The translations under genes and the position numbers were made by a program. A stretch of DNA of 64,000 bases from Lachnospiraceae bacterium (GTDB lineage Bacteria; Bacillota; Clostridia; Lachnospirales; Lachnospiraceae): NCBI GenBank assembly GCA_902363445.1, contig CABJAB010000004.1, positions 369,600-433,599 on the forward strand. The letters are read 5' to 3'. Every line of letters starts with the position of its first letter. Position 1 is the stretch's first letter. The notes below the pieces were generated by a model, which was not told the origin of the DNA, made no database searches, and was given only the letters and a program-made list of their open reading frames with translations. Shown piece after piece: positions 16,455 through 24,880 of this stretch.

Positions 16455-18743
16455 TCATATCACAGAAGTGCGTATTGTGCTACCTGTATTCGATTTTTCT
16501 ATGATGATCCTGCGCTCCAGCCGTTCCTTAAGCTCCTCCACATGGGACACGATTCCCACAAGGCGGTTCCCTCCGGCCAAGGAACGGAGCACATTCACCG
16601 CCTGATCCAGAGACTCGCTGTCCAGAGAACCAAACCCTTCGTCGATAAACAGCGTTTCCACCTGGATTCCTCCGGCATAGGCCTGAATGACATCTGCCAT
16701 CCCCAAAGCCAGGGACAGAGCGGCTTTAAAAGATTCTCCACCGGACAGTGTTTTCACAGAACGCGCTTTCCCCGTATAAGCATCCAATACGAGAAGCTCC
16801 ATCCCTTCCTTCGTCCTCCCGTCTTTTGCTTCCTCGGCCCGCTTAAAACCATACCGTCCGTCGCTCATCCTGCCGAATCTTCTGTTGGCCGCCTCCAGGA
16901 TCTCTTCAAAGTAGACGGACAACACGTACTGTTCGAAGACCAAATGTTTTTTATTGTAGCCGGATACGGCACGTTCTACGTCTCCTGCGATTCCATAGGC
17001 ATCCAAAAGGCTGTGTTCCTTCTTCCTCTGTGCATACAGGACCTCCGCGCTGCTTTTTCCGGTTTCCAAACGGACGGCTATGGCCTCCTTTTTTCTCGTC
17101 AGCCGATCATATTCCCTTTGGATTTTTTCTGTTTCCTCCTGCAGGACGTTGTCGTCCTCTTTCTCTCCTGTATCGATCTCCTGACGCAGCCGTCTGAAAA
17201 GTGTTTTTTTCTCCTGGAGTTCATCCTCTTTTTTTCGTATCTCTCTTTCCTGCTTCTCTATTTCTGCCCTGCTCAAAAAAGAGGCCCGATAATCTTCGCC
17301 GCTTAAAAATCCCGCGTCTTCAAGCTTCTCTTTCCATACCCGCTCCAGCCGGAAGATTTCTTTCTCATCGTCCGCCGCCTGTTTTTCCAGACGGTCCAGC
17401 GTCCCCTTTGCCAACGCTGCGGCCTCATGAGCCCTTTCCTCTTCTGCTTCCGCCGCCTGCACCTGTTTTTCCATGGCTTTTAAATCTGCGTCCGTGAATC
17501 CGGAAATCTTTTGATCCTTCCAATATGCCGGAGACGGATGGCATTCAGAGCCGCACACCGGGCATGGCATCCCTTCCTCCAGCCCTTCTGCCAGTATCCC
17601 TATCAGCTGCTTCTTCCGTATATCCCTTATCTCTTCCAGACGGTCCCTCAAATGTTTCTTTTTTTGAAGCGCCTCCAGAAACGCTTCCTGTCTTCTGGAC
17701 AGAATTTGTTCTTCTTTTTCTATCTCCTTTTGAACAGAATCCAAGCGGTCCCTCTCCGACAGAAGCCTTTCATTGAAAGGGCGAATTTCCAGAGCTCTCC
17801 TGCTTTTTTCTATCTGTGATCTCTTTTCCCCTGCTCGTCCGGTCTCCTCTTCCAGAACTTCTATGGAGTTTTTTAACCGTCCGGCCTCTTTTTCCTTATT
17901 TTTCCGGTCCCGGGCGTTCTCCAGACGGGAAAGGCATTTTTCCCGTTCTCTGCCCGTTTTTTCTGCCAGTTCAGCTGTCTTATGCTTTTGTCTCTCCAGC
18001 TCATCCAACTCTTCCTTAAGGCGGCGGTATATCCTCTCATAGTCCTTTTTTTCGGCCTGAAGAAGCTGTATAAATTCCTCATCATCCGTCCGTATCCTGG
18101 CGGCTGCCTCTTCTTCCCTCAAGCGACATTCCTGAATCTCCCGGCTGAGTGCTTTGGTCCGTCCGCTCAGATATTTTTGTATGGACTCATAGATCCTTGT
18201 CTCAAAAATATTCCGGAATATCTGTGTTCTCTCTTTGGAGGAAGCTGTCAGAAACTGGCTGAACTCTCCCTGGGCCAGCATGGAAAGCTGTTTGAACTGA
18301 GAAAAACGAAGACCGAGTAGCTCTGTGACCTGCTCTGTTACGGCAGACGCCCCCTCTGCCATCAGGGTTTCAGACGAACCCTCCATGAAAAAAAGCGTCC
18401 CTTTCTCTGATTCTGTGGTAACGCCATTCCCCCGCAGCTTCGGCCTGTCATATCTGGGACTGCGCTCCACCAAATACCGTTTCCCTTTGTGGCTGAATAC
18501 AAGCTTTACATATGTCCTGGAATTCTTATCCGCAAATCCGCTCCGTAAGCTGTCCTGGCCTCTGAGGCTTCCACTCACGCATCCATAAAGGGCGAAACAG
18601 ACCGCGTCAAATATGGTGGTCTTTCCCGCTCCCGTCGCTCCAGTTATTAAAAACAGGCCGCTTTGTCCCATACGGCTGAAATCGATGGATTCCTTGTCCT
18701 TATATGGCCCCCAGGCACTGATCTCCAGATATTCTGGTTTCAT
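16455..18743 (-). CDS. sbcC: Exonuclease subunit SbcC
   Basis: A 762-residue SMC-like ATPase that pairs with SbcD to cut hairpin and blocked DNA ends. It has Walker A GATGAGKTTIFD near residue 35, the zinc hook CPVCGSECHPSP near 405, the ABC signature LSGGESFKAALSLALGMADV and Walker B TLFIDEGFGSLDS. The two coiled-coil arms are short, so the protein is well below the roughly 1000 residues usual for the family, but no module is missing. The start ATG overlaps the sbcD stop (ATGA) and follows GGAGGGG. The adjoining minus-strand gene downstream is the PrsA-like lipoprotein. Confidence 0.95.
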   Translation of the reverse strand: MKPEYLEISAWGPYKDKESIDFSRMGQSGLFLITGATGAGKTTIFDAVCFALYGCVSGSLRGQDSLRSGFADKNSRTYVKLVFSHKGKRYLVERSPRYDRPKLRGNGVTTESEKGTLFFMEGSSETLMAEGASAVTEQVTELLGLRFSQFKQLSMLAQGEFSQFLTASSKERTQIFRNIFETRIYESIQKYLSGRTKALSREIQECRLREEEAAARIRTDDEEFIQLLQAEKKDYERIYRRLKEELDELERQKHKTAELAEKTGREREKCLSRLENARDRKNKEKEAGRLKNSIEVLEEETGRAGEKRSQIEKSRRALEIRPFNERLLSERDRLDSVQKEIEKEEQILSRRQEAFLEALQKKKHLRDRLEEIRDIRKKQLIGILAEGLEEGMPCPVCGSECHPSPAYWKDQKISGFTDADLKAMEKQVQAAEAEEERAHEAAALAKGTLDRLEKQAADDEKEIFRLERVWKEKLEDAGFLSGEDYRASFLSRAEIEKQEREIRKKEDELQEKKTLFRRLRQEIDTGEKEDDNVLQEETEKIQREYDRLTRKKEAIAVRLETGKSSAEVLYAQRKKEHSLLDAYGIAGDVERAVSGYNKKHLVFEQYVLSVYFEEILEAANRRFGRMSDGRYGFKRAEEAKDGRTKEGMELLVLDAYTGKARSVKTLSGGESFKAALSLALGMADVIQAYAGGIQVETLFIDEGFGSLDSESLDQAVNVLRSLAGGNRLVGIVSHVEELKERLERRIIIEKSNTGSTIRTSVI

Positions 18744-19957
18744 AGCCCCTCCTTTTCCGCCCATTCTATCGCTTCTCTCATAACGCAGAGTCTCGCTTCG
18801 TCAGCCTCACGTCCGGTCACTTCCCGGAAAAACTCCGCAAAGAGCTCCTCCGGGCTCTTTCTCTCACGTGTCCTGCCGGAAAAAGTTCCTTCCCCCTCTC
18901 CGGTCAGGTTCTTTTCCAGAACCAGCTGCATCAGATTGGGATAGACTGCCCTTAGGGATTCCGCCGGATCTAAAAGCTCTTCTTCGTCTGTGAGCACCGC
19001 ACAAATATAGTCCTCCCGGTCCGGCAAGGTATACCCAGGGGCACCCCTTAATTCATGCCCTGCGGGCAGGCGCACTTCGTGCGGCAAGGTATAGGTTTCC
19101 TGCTTCATCAGCTCCATCAGAGGGCCGCGTATGATACGCATGTCGTGGATTGGCGTCAGAAAACATCTCTCTATCGTTAAATTCCCCTTTTCCCGCAGCT
19201 CCACCAAATAAACACTCTTCCTCTGATTCACTTCGGAAAAAGAATATTTGACAGGAGAGCCTGAATAGTAAATGGGTCTTTTCCCGACTTTTTGGGCCCC
19301 ATGCAGATGTCCCAGAGCCGTATAGTCGAAAGCATCAAAAAGGGAGGCGTCCACCAAATCCGCACCTCCCACAGCGGTCCTGCTCTCGGAATCGCAGACC
19401 TCTGGCTGCCATTCCCCGTCGCCGACAAAATGATGCGTCACCAGGACATGGCGTTCTCCATCGGCCACTTTCATTCTTTTTACCGCGTTCTGCACACCCT
19501 CTGAAAATCCCTCTGCATCAGACTTCTCATCTCCAAATGCCGCTTTCATCCCCGCCGGTCCCGCAAATGGCAGAAGATGTACAGTCACGGTTCCCCATTC
19601 GTCCGGAAAACAAACGGCCGTCGGGTCCCCTTTAAGGACTCCATCCAGATAAATCCCCTGTCTCTTCAAAGGAATCCCCGCAAAGCTGATGCGTTCCGGA
19701 GAATCATGATTTCCCGCGATTCCAAGGACCGGTATGCCCGCTTCCGTACACCGGCCTAAGAATCCGTCAAACAGCGACACACCCTCCTTTGGCGGGATCG
19801 CCCTGTCATAGATATCTCCCGCTATCAGGACGGCATCCGCACAAACCTCTTCTGCCAGGGTGAATATGGCGTCCAGCGCCCGCCTCTGTTCTTCCAGCAT
19901 AGAAAAACCATTCACGGTCTTTCCTATATGCAGGTCTCCCGTATGGATGAATTTCAT
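18740..19957 (-). CDS. sbcD: Exonuclease subunit SbcD, carrying an in-frame palindromic-element insert
   Basis: A 405-residue Mre11-type nuclease. Metal motifs are HTGDLHIGK, IAGDIYDRA, GIAGNHDSPERI, VTHHFVGDGE and LGHLHGAQKV. The C-terminal capping part resumes at DREDYICAVLTDEEELLDP. Between these, residues 289-308 (YTLPHEVRLPAGHELRGAPG) have no counterpart in SbcD proteins as I know them and are encoded by a copy of the short palindromic repeat found elsewhere in the window. YTLP occurs again at 309-312. The insert is exactly 60 bases, so the frame is kept, and it sits in the region before the C-terminal domain. Whether it affects function is unknown. Confidence 0.93.
   Translation of the reverse strand: MKFIHTGDLHIGKTVNGFSMLEEQRRALDAIFTLAEEVCADAVLIAGDIYDRAIPPKEGVSLFDGFLGRCTEAGIPVLGIAGNHDSPERISFAGIPLKRQGIYLDGVLKGDPTAVCFPDEWGTVTVHLLPFAGPAGMKAAFGDEKSDAEGFSEGVQNAVKRMKVADGERHVLVTHHFVGDGEWQPEVCDSESRTAVGGADLVDASLFDAFDYTALGHLHGAQKVGKRPIYYSGSPVKYSFSEVNQRKSVYLVELREKGNLTIERCFLTPIHDMRIIRGPLMELMKQETYTLPHEVRLPAGHELRGAPGYTLPDREDYICAVLTDEEELLDPAESLRAVYPNLMQLVLEKNLTGEGEGTFSGRTRERKSPEELFAEFFREVTGREADEARLCVMREAIEWAEKEGL
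19022..19093 (+). repeat. Short palindromic element inside sbcD
   Basis: The segment from GGTATACCCAGGGGCACC to GTGCGGCAAGGTATA matches the intergenic copy at 46607-46672 in about 57 of 66 positions without gaps. It contains small hairpins such as GCCCTGCGGGC and CGCACTTCGTGCG. The 12-mer CGGCAAGGTATA occurs at both ends (19022-19033 and 19082-19093), 60 bases apart. Confidence 0.9.
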
Positions 19958-19971
19958 TTATGACTTCCTTT

Positions 19972-20760
19972 CTACAGCAGAGAACGGAATACCTTCAGCG
20001 CTCCTCCGTTCACATTGCTGTCGGCCACATACCGCGCCGCCGCCTTTACCTCGGGAAGGGCGTTCCCTATGGCGTAGCTGTGATATGCTTTCCCCAGCAT
20101 TTCGATATCATTCTGCTGATCTCCGAAAGCCAGCGTCTCCTCTCTTGATATGCCGAGAAGCTCCTGCAGCTTTTTCACGGCAGTCCCTTTATTGACTCCA
20201 ATCTTATAGACATCCAGCCACATAGCCCCTGCCGTAGCCATGGACACCATGCCGTCCCATTTTTCACAAAAGGGACGGAAGGTCTCGCCGGAGCGCCTTT
20301 TCCGGTCATAGATGCTGAGCTTCACAAAATCATCCGGCATCTGCGCGATATCCGGAACACGAGTGATATTCTCCCGGTAACCTTCTGTCAGCCATTGCAG
20401 CAGCTCTTCATCCTGTGTATCAGAATACATGACGCCGGCGCCGGTCAAAAAAGCGACCGCATCCTTATATTCTCTCGCGTCCCTGAGAAGCTCCTTTAAA
20501 AGATTCTTTTCCAGATTTTCCGTGAACATTAAGTTCCGATACGGCCCGACAAGCGTCCCGTTGCATGCAGCATAATAGATTTTTTCCTTGATTGGCTCAA
20601 AAAGCCGCTCCAAGCTCACCAGGGACCGCCCACTGGCCGCCACAAAGACGATTCCTCGGTCTATCAGCTCTTCAATGGTCTCCATCATCCCTTCCGGAAG
20701 TGTATTGGCCCCGTCCTCAACCAGTGTTCCGTCGATGTCCGTCACAATCAATTTAATCAT
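19972..20760 (-). CDS. Cof-type HAD-IIB family hydrolase
   Basis: A 262-residue HAD phosphatase of the Cof/IIB subfamily, which usually dephosphorylates sugar phosphates or cofactors; the substrate is not predictable. Motif I is VTDIDGTLVED, motif II FVAASGRSL, motif III the Lys in GVNKGTAVKKL, and motif IV AFGDQQNDIEML. The C2 cap lies between about residues 85 and 185. Its start overlaps the maf stop by 8 bases. It precedes sbcD by 14 bases. Confidence 0.92.
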   Translation of the reverse strand: MIKLIVTDIDGTLVEDGANTLPEGMMETIEELIDRGIVFVAASGRSLVSLERLFEPIKEKIYYAACNGTLVGPYRNLMFTENLEKNLLKELLRDAREYKDAVAFLTGAGVMYSDTQDEELLQWLTEGYRENITRVPDIAQMPDDFVKLSIYDRKRRSGETFRPFCEKWDGMVSMATAGAMWLDVYKIGVNKGTAVKKLQELLGISREETLAFGDQQNDIEMLGKAYHSYAIGNALPEVKAAARYVADSNVNGGALKVFRSLL

Positions 20761-21334
20761 TCAGATTCTCCTTGTATTTCCGCAAAAATCCATACAGTCT
20801 CGATACCGGAAGCCCTACCACGTTCTGGTAATCCCCCTCGATTCCCCGCACATACACGGCGAATCTCCCCTGGATACCGTAGGCCCCCGCTTTATCCATG
20901 GGCTCTCCCGTGGCAATATAGTCCAAAATTTCCTCATCCGTCATCGGAAGCACGTGGACCGTTGTCTTCTCAGAAAAAGTCACCCTTTCCAACGGTTTCC
21001 CTTTCTTAAGGACTGTGACCCCGGTATATACTGCGTGCTCCCTGCCCTGCAGCCTTTTCAGCATGGAAAAGGCCTCTTCTTCACCGGCGGGTTTTCCCAA
21101 GATCAGAGAATCCAGGGCGACCACTGTATCAGCGCCGATTATCACGTCCTCTTCACCGGCCCTGCCGCAGACTGCCTCGGCTTTTTCCCTGGAAAGAGCC
21201 TCCACCGCTTCTGCCGGATCGCTGGTATGGATGACTTCCTCCCCATTCCCCGGGATAACAATAAAAGGAAGCCCGGTGAGCGAAAGGAGCTCCTTTCTTC
21301 TGGGAGACGCTGACGCCAGTATCAGTTTTCCCAT
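20753..21334 (-). CDS. maf: Maf family nucleoside triphosphate pyrophosphatase
   Basis: A 193-residue Maf protein, a house-cleaning enzyme that hydrolyses non-canonical or dTTP/UTP nucleotides and is linked to septum formation. Signatures are LILASASPRRKELLSLTGLP, then IIGADTVVALDSLILGKP, YTGVTVLKKGK, EPMDKAGAYGIQG and YQNVVGLPVSRLY. It overlaps the downstream HAD gene and starts 1 base after the radical-SAM gene, so the three appear to be one transcript. Confidence 0.95.
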   Translation of the reverse strand: MGKLILASASPRRKELLSLTGLPFIVIPGNGEEVIHTSDPAEAVEALSREKAEAVCGRAGEEDVIIGADTVVALDSLILGKPAGEEEAFSMLKRLQGREHAVYTGVTVLKKGKPLERVTFSEKTTVHVLPMTDEEILDYIATGEPMDKAGAYGIQGRFAVYVRGIEGDYQNVVGLPVSRLYGFLRKYKENLND

Positions 21335-21335
21335 C

Positions 21336-21944
21336 TCAATCCTCCCAGGGGCGTATCCGATAAGTCACGCCCAGATCGCTGCAGATTTTTCTGCAGGCCT
21401 CTTCTTCTTCTTTGGTAAGGGTAGTGTCCACCGTAGTCATGACCACATGGGGCACATATTTCGTACAGTCCGCCGCATAAGCCAGCATCGCGTCAAAGGA
21501 ACCGATTCCGAACCTGCTTCTGGTCAATTCGTAGTAACGCTCCTTATTCGGTGTATTCAGACTGATGGACACCGTATCGATCAGTCCTTTGAGCTTATGA
21601 GCCGTCGGTTCTCCGTAAAACAGATCCGCCAGTCCATTGGTGTTGACCCTGGTGGGCTTTCCATATTTCTCTTTCACAAAGGCCGCAACATCCAGCATGG
21701 CGTCCAGCCTCATAGTAGGTTCCCCAAATCCGCAGAATACTACCTCGCTGTATTTTTCCATATCAAACTTTTCAAATTCCGCCTTTGCTTCTTCCACGGA
21801 AGGCTCCCGTTCCAGCCAGAGTACATCGGAGTTCTCCATATGGTCCCTGGTCTGCCGGAGACAGAAGGTACAGGCACAGGAGCACTTGTTGGTCAGGTTC
21901 ACATAAAGATTGCCATGTACTTCGTATAAAATGGTCATGCTCAT
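21336..21944 (-). CDS. TatD-associated radical SAM protein
   Basis: A 202-residue radical SAM protein. The cluster motif is CSCACTFC (C-x3-C-x2-C), and the SAM-binding GFGEPTMRLD follows. The start YEVHGNLYVNLTNKC and the short length fit the TIGR04038 TatD-linked radical SAM family, whose reaction is unknown. Members usually sit next to, or are fused with, a TatD-type DNase, but no such gene is in this window. Two start ATGs, two codons apart, are both possible after GGGAG. Confidence 0.85.
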   Translation of the reverse strand: MSMTILYEVHGNLYVNLTNKCSCACTFCLRQTRDHMENSDVLWLEREPSVEEAKAEFEKFDMEKYSEVVFCGFGEPTMRLDAMLDVAAFVKEKYGKPTRVNTNGLADLFYGEPTAHKLKGLIDTVSISLNTPNKERYYELTRSRFGIGSFDAMLAYAADCTKYVPHVVMTTVDTTLTKEEEEACRKICSDLGVTYRIRPWED

Positions 21945-21972
21945 TCTTCTCCCTCGTTTCTTCCTGTCATAT

Positions 21973-22809
21973 TTATTTTAATTTGTACAAAAGCTCTTCA
22001 AAGCATACGCCGTCTGTCCGGGGAATCTTCATCTCCTCTGAACGGAGGATACACTTTTTCACAAAATCGGAAGCCTTTTTTACGGATATCGGAAACAGCA
22101 CACCGTTGACTGCGTCAGCGGCAATGATGGCGGCGAACACATCTCCCGTTCCGGAACGCTCTGTCCCCACGCGGTGGCTTCTCAATATCCGCGGCTCATT
22201 TCCGTCCTCATAGACCAGATTCGCCACAAAATCTCCTTGACGGATACCGGTGATCACGATTTTCCCCGGACCCTTTTCTTTGATTTTCTCCGCTATGGAT
22301 ACAATATCCTTAATGGACCAGCGTCCGTCAGAATAGGGTGTATCCGTCAGAATACACGCTTCTGTCAGATTGGGGGTCAGGATATCTGCGTATTCCACCA
22401 GACGCTTCATCTCCTGGCACATCTCATCGGTATAGGTGGGATAAGGCTTTCCATAATCCCCCATGACCGGGTCGATGATGACTGTCGTCCTCTCTGTCCG
22501 GAAATCCCGGATAAATTTCCTCACGATGTCGATCTGCGCCCTGGATCCCAAAAATCCAGAAGAAATCCCCTCAAACTCCAGCCCCAGCTTCTTCCAGTTG
22601 GCGATATATTCCGGCATCTTTGCCGTATAATCTTCAAAAAAATATTCCGGGAACCCAGTATGATTGGAAAAAATAGACGTGGGCACCGGGCAGCACTGTA
22701 TCTTCATAACCGAAATAATGGGCATAGCCACTGCGATCGAGCAGCGGCCAAACCCGGACATATCATTTATGACTGCGATTTTTTTTTGATTGTTGTGTGA
22801 TGACTCCAT
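21973..22809 (-). CDS. Pyridoxamine/pyridoxal kinase
   Basis: A 278-residue ribokinase-type kinase of the PdxK/PdxY group, which phosphorylates vitamin B6 forms. It starts IAVINDMSGFGRCSIAVAMP, has VIIDPVMGDYGKPYPTYT and LTPNLTEACILT, and the anion-hole motif RSGTGDVFAAII with the catalytic Asp. The start IAVINDMSGFGRCS is typical of the clostridial pyridoxamine kinase subgroup. An ECF substrate-binding protein lies directly upstream, which suggests B6 uptake and salvage. Confidence 0.9.
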   Translation of the reverse strand: MESSHNNQKKIAVINDMSGFGRCSIAVAMPIISVMKIQCCPVPTSIFSNHTGFPEYFFEDYTAKMPEYIANWKKLGLEFEGISSGFLGSRAQIDIVRKFIRDFRTERTTVIIDPVMGDYGKPYPTYTDEMCQEMKRLVEYADILTPNLTEACILTDTPYSDGRWSIKDIVSIAEKIKEKGPGKIVITGIRQGDFVANLVYEDGNEPRILRSHRVGTERSGTGDVFAAIIAADAVNGVLFPISVKKASDFVKKCILRSEEMKIPRTDGVCFEELLYKLK

Positions 22810-22852
22810 AAAGATTTCTGCTCCTGTTTCCTAGTCCTCCCAATACCCTGCG

Positions 22853-23398
22853 TCATTTTACAGGTATAAACTTCTTTACACCTGATTTTTCCAGGGCCAG
22901 GGCGACTACATAAAATACCGCGATATTCAGGACACCCTTCAGCAAAAGCCCGGGCGCGGAAGCGATCCCCGCCGCCATACTTCCTGCCAGAATGGCTCCG
23001 CCTGCCACATATCCAAGCACCATCTCAAGGATTCCCGCTGCCACCGCAAGAGCAGTACGCACAGACAGGATCTTGAATTCTCCTTCCCGGTTTCTGCAGA
23101 TCTTTGCGATCAGGAAACCCTGAACGCTCTTTATGATCAAAGTGGGAAGGACCCATTGGCTGTATCCGGTCAGGAAATCTGCCATGGCCGAACCCACTCC
23201 TCCCGCAAAGATTCCGGTCTTCCATCCGAAGAATACCGAAGCCAGCAGGATACAGCTGTCTCCCAGATGCGCGTATCCCAAGGGAATGGGAATCTGGATC
23301 ACCATGGTAGCTACGCAGATAATGGCGGTAGCTAAAGCTGTCATACAGATAAAAAGGGCGGTGCTTTTTCTTTCTTTTGCTTTTACTGTCTGTTCCAT
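22853..23398 (-). CDS. ECF transporter S component, probable vitamin B6 uptake
   Basis: About 181 residues and five to six hydrophobic helices (LFICMTALATAIICVATMVI, HLGDSCILLASVFFGW, FAGGVGSAMADFLTGY, LAVAAGILEMVLGYVAGG and GVLNIAVFYVVALAL), matching the S-component fold of group II ECF transporters. The energy-coupling genes are not in the window, as usual. Next to pyridoxamine kinase, a pyridoxine/pyridoxamine specificity is a fair inference. I prefer the ATG at 23398, 8 bases after AAGGAG. ATGs at 23404 and 23491 are in frame. The 127 bases before it hold a small inverted repeat, CTGGAT/ATCCAG. Confidence 0.83.
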   Translation of the reverse strand: MEQTVKAKERKSTALFICMTALATAIICVATMVIQIPIPLGYAHLGDSCILLASVFFGWKTGIFAGGVGSAMADFLTGYSQWVLPTLIIKSVQGFLIAKICRNREGEFKILSVRTALAVAAGILEMVLGYVAGGAILAGSMAAGIASAPGLLLKGVLNIAVFYVVALALEKSGVKKFIPVK

Positions 23399-23525
23399 AA
23401 TCATGTCTCCTTCTTGATCGCTATGAAATCCAATTGATTTTCCATTATCATAGCCATAATCTGGATTGTTTGGAATATCCAGTTTCAGCATTTTTTATCA
23501 GTCCACTTTTTAATTTTTTCTGTCT

Positions 23526-24173
23526 TCAGTCTTTCGACTCCACGCAGATCAAAATCCCCGCCTCAAAAGACAGCGTTCCCTTCTCCGCGTCCAGCTCATT
23601 GCTTATGCCGAGGCTGCTACCCTGCAAGAGTACCGCATTCCTAAGAGGATACTTAAATCCTGTGAGGGTCACTCCCGTTACCTGTTCCGTCATGGGAATT
23701 AAGGAAATATAAGTTCCAAAGAGTTTCTCTCTCCGAAAAGTCTTTCCCCTGTTCAACAGACAGATACTGTTATGAGAGTCGATTATCCGACACGGGATCT
23801 GCCGCCGAAGCCCCTGGATCAGAACCTGCAAATTACCCAGCGCATGGTCGAATCTCCGGCCCAGCGCCCCCAGAATGACAATTTCTTCCACTCCCGGCAG
23901 ATCAAGGGCATGAGTAAAGGCAAGCTCTGTATCCGTGGCGTCCTTTTCCGGCCGGTGCGTTTCCAGATGGATGCCGGCTCTTTTATAAGTCTCCAGCAGC
24001 TCCCCATCCACCGTATCAAAATCCCCGATTATGAGGTCCGGCGTCAAGCCGAGAAAATCTGTGGACGCCAGGCCGCCGTCCACGGCGATCACATAAGAAA
24101 AATCATAAGTTTTTAAAAATCCGGCGGCAGACGCAGCATCCACGTCCCCGCCGGTTACGATCAGAATTTTCAT
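23526..24173 (-). CDS. thiN: Thiamine diphosphokinase
   Basis: A 215-residue thiamine pyrophosphokinase, which makes thiamine diphosphate from thiamine and ATP. Motifs are VIAVDGGLASTDFLGLTPD, LIIGDFDTVDGE, EKDATDTELAFTHAL and GALGRRFDHALGN. Length fits. It follows rpe by 21 bases, the usual prkC-rsgA-rpe-thiN order of Bacillota. Confidence 0.95.
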   Translation of the reverse strand: MKILIVTGGDVDAASAAGFLKTYDFSYVIAVDGGLASTDFLGLTPDLIIGDFDTVDGELLETYKRAGIHLETHRPEKDATDTELAFTHALDLPGVEEIVILGALGRRFDHALGNLQVLIQGLRRQIPCRIIDSHNSICLLNRGKTFRREKLFGTYISLIPMTEQVTGVTLTGFKYPLRNAVLLQGSSLGISNELDAEKGTLSFEAGILICVESKD

Positions 24174-24194
24174 ATTCTCTCCGGAAAAAGCTTC

Positions 24195-24860
24195 TTATTT
24201 GTTTTCAAACGCCGCAAACACATCCATAAAGGCTTTTGTATTGGCCGTAATATCCCCGGAAAACACCGCGGAGCCTCCCACGAGGACATTTGCGCCGGCT
24301 TCCACCACTTCTTTCGCATTGGAAGCCTTGATGCCTCCATCCACCTGAATGTCGATGTCCAGTCCCCGTTCCTTCATGATCATCCGAAGTTCATGGACCT
24401 TTTCCAGGCAATAAGGGATCAGCTTTTGTCCTCCAAAGCCCGGATTCACGGTCATGATCAGCACCATATCCAGTTCGTCCAGTACATAGTCAAGTGCCGA
24501 AAGAGGAGTAGCAGGATTCAGCGCCACTCCGGCTTTGGCTCCGGCGGCTTTTATCTGCTGGATCACACGGTCCAGATGTGTGCAGGCCTCTGCATGTACG
24601 GTGATGATATCAGCCCCTGTCTTTGCAAACGCCTCAATATAGCGTCCGGGATCTTCTATCATCAGATGAACGTCAAATACCTTATCCGTACACTTCCGGA
24701 TGGTCTCTATGACCGGCATCCCAAATGAGATCTGCGGCACAAACATGCCGTCCATGACATCCAGATGGATATATCCGGCACCCGCGTTTACGGTTTCCTC
24801 AATCTGCTCGCCCAGCTTCGTAAAATCTGCAGCCAGGATGGAAGGTGATAAAATTAACAT
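24195..24860 (-). CDS. rpe: Ribulose-phosphate 3-epimerase
   Basis: A 221-residue TIM-barrel epimerase linking ribulose 5-phosphate and xylulose 5-phosphate in the pentose phosphate pathway. Motifs are LSPSILAADFTKLGEQ, YIHLDVMDGMFVPQISFG, MTVNPGFGGQKLIP, IQVDGGIKASNAKEV and VLVGGSAVF. The catalytic Asp pair and metal ligands are present. It follows rsgA by 20 bases. Confidence 0.97.
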   Translation of the reverse strand: MLILSPSILAADFTKLGEQIEETVNAGAGYIHLDVMDGMFVPQISFGMPVIETIRKCTDKVFDVHLMIEDPGRYIEAFAKTGADIITVHAEACTHLDRVIQQIKAAGAKAGVALNPATPLSALDYVLDELDMVLIMTVNPGFGGQKLIPYCLEKVHELRMIMKERGLDIDIQVDGGIKASNAKEVVEAGANVLVGGSAVFSGDITANTKAFMDVFAAFENK

Positions 24861-24880
24861 GACCGACTCCTTTTCAATCG

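Noticed and set aside
16404..17306. Plus-strand open frame of 300 codons opposite sbcC
   Set aside because: Antisense shadow of sbcC; no recognisable domain and no promoter.
16455..18743. SbcC as a truncated or frameshifted gene because of its length
   Set aside because: Walker A, zinc hook, signature and Walker B are all present in order in one frame; only the coiled coils are shorter.
19022..19093. Simple tandem duplication inside sbcD
   Set aside because: Only the 12-base ends are repeated; the 48 bases between match intergenic repeats elsewhere, which a local duplication does not explain.
23399..23525. Riboswitch before the ECF transporter gene
   Set aside because: Only 127 bases with a 6-bp inverted repeat; no motif of the thiamine, flavin or cobalamin classes was recognised.
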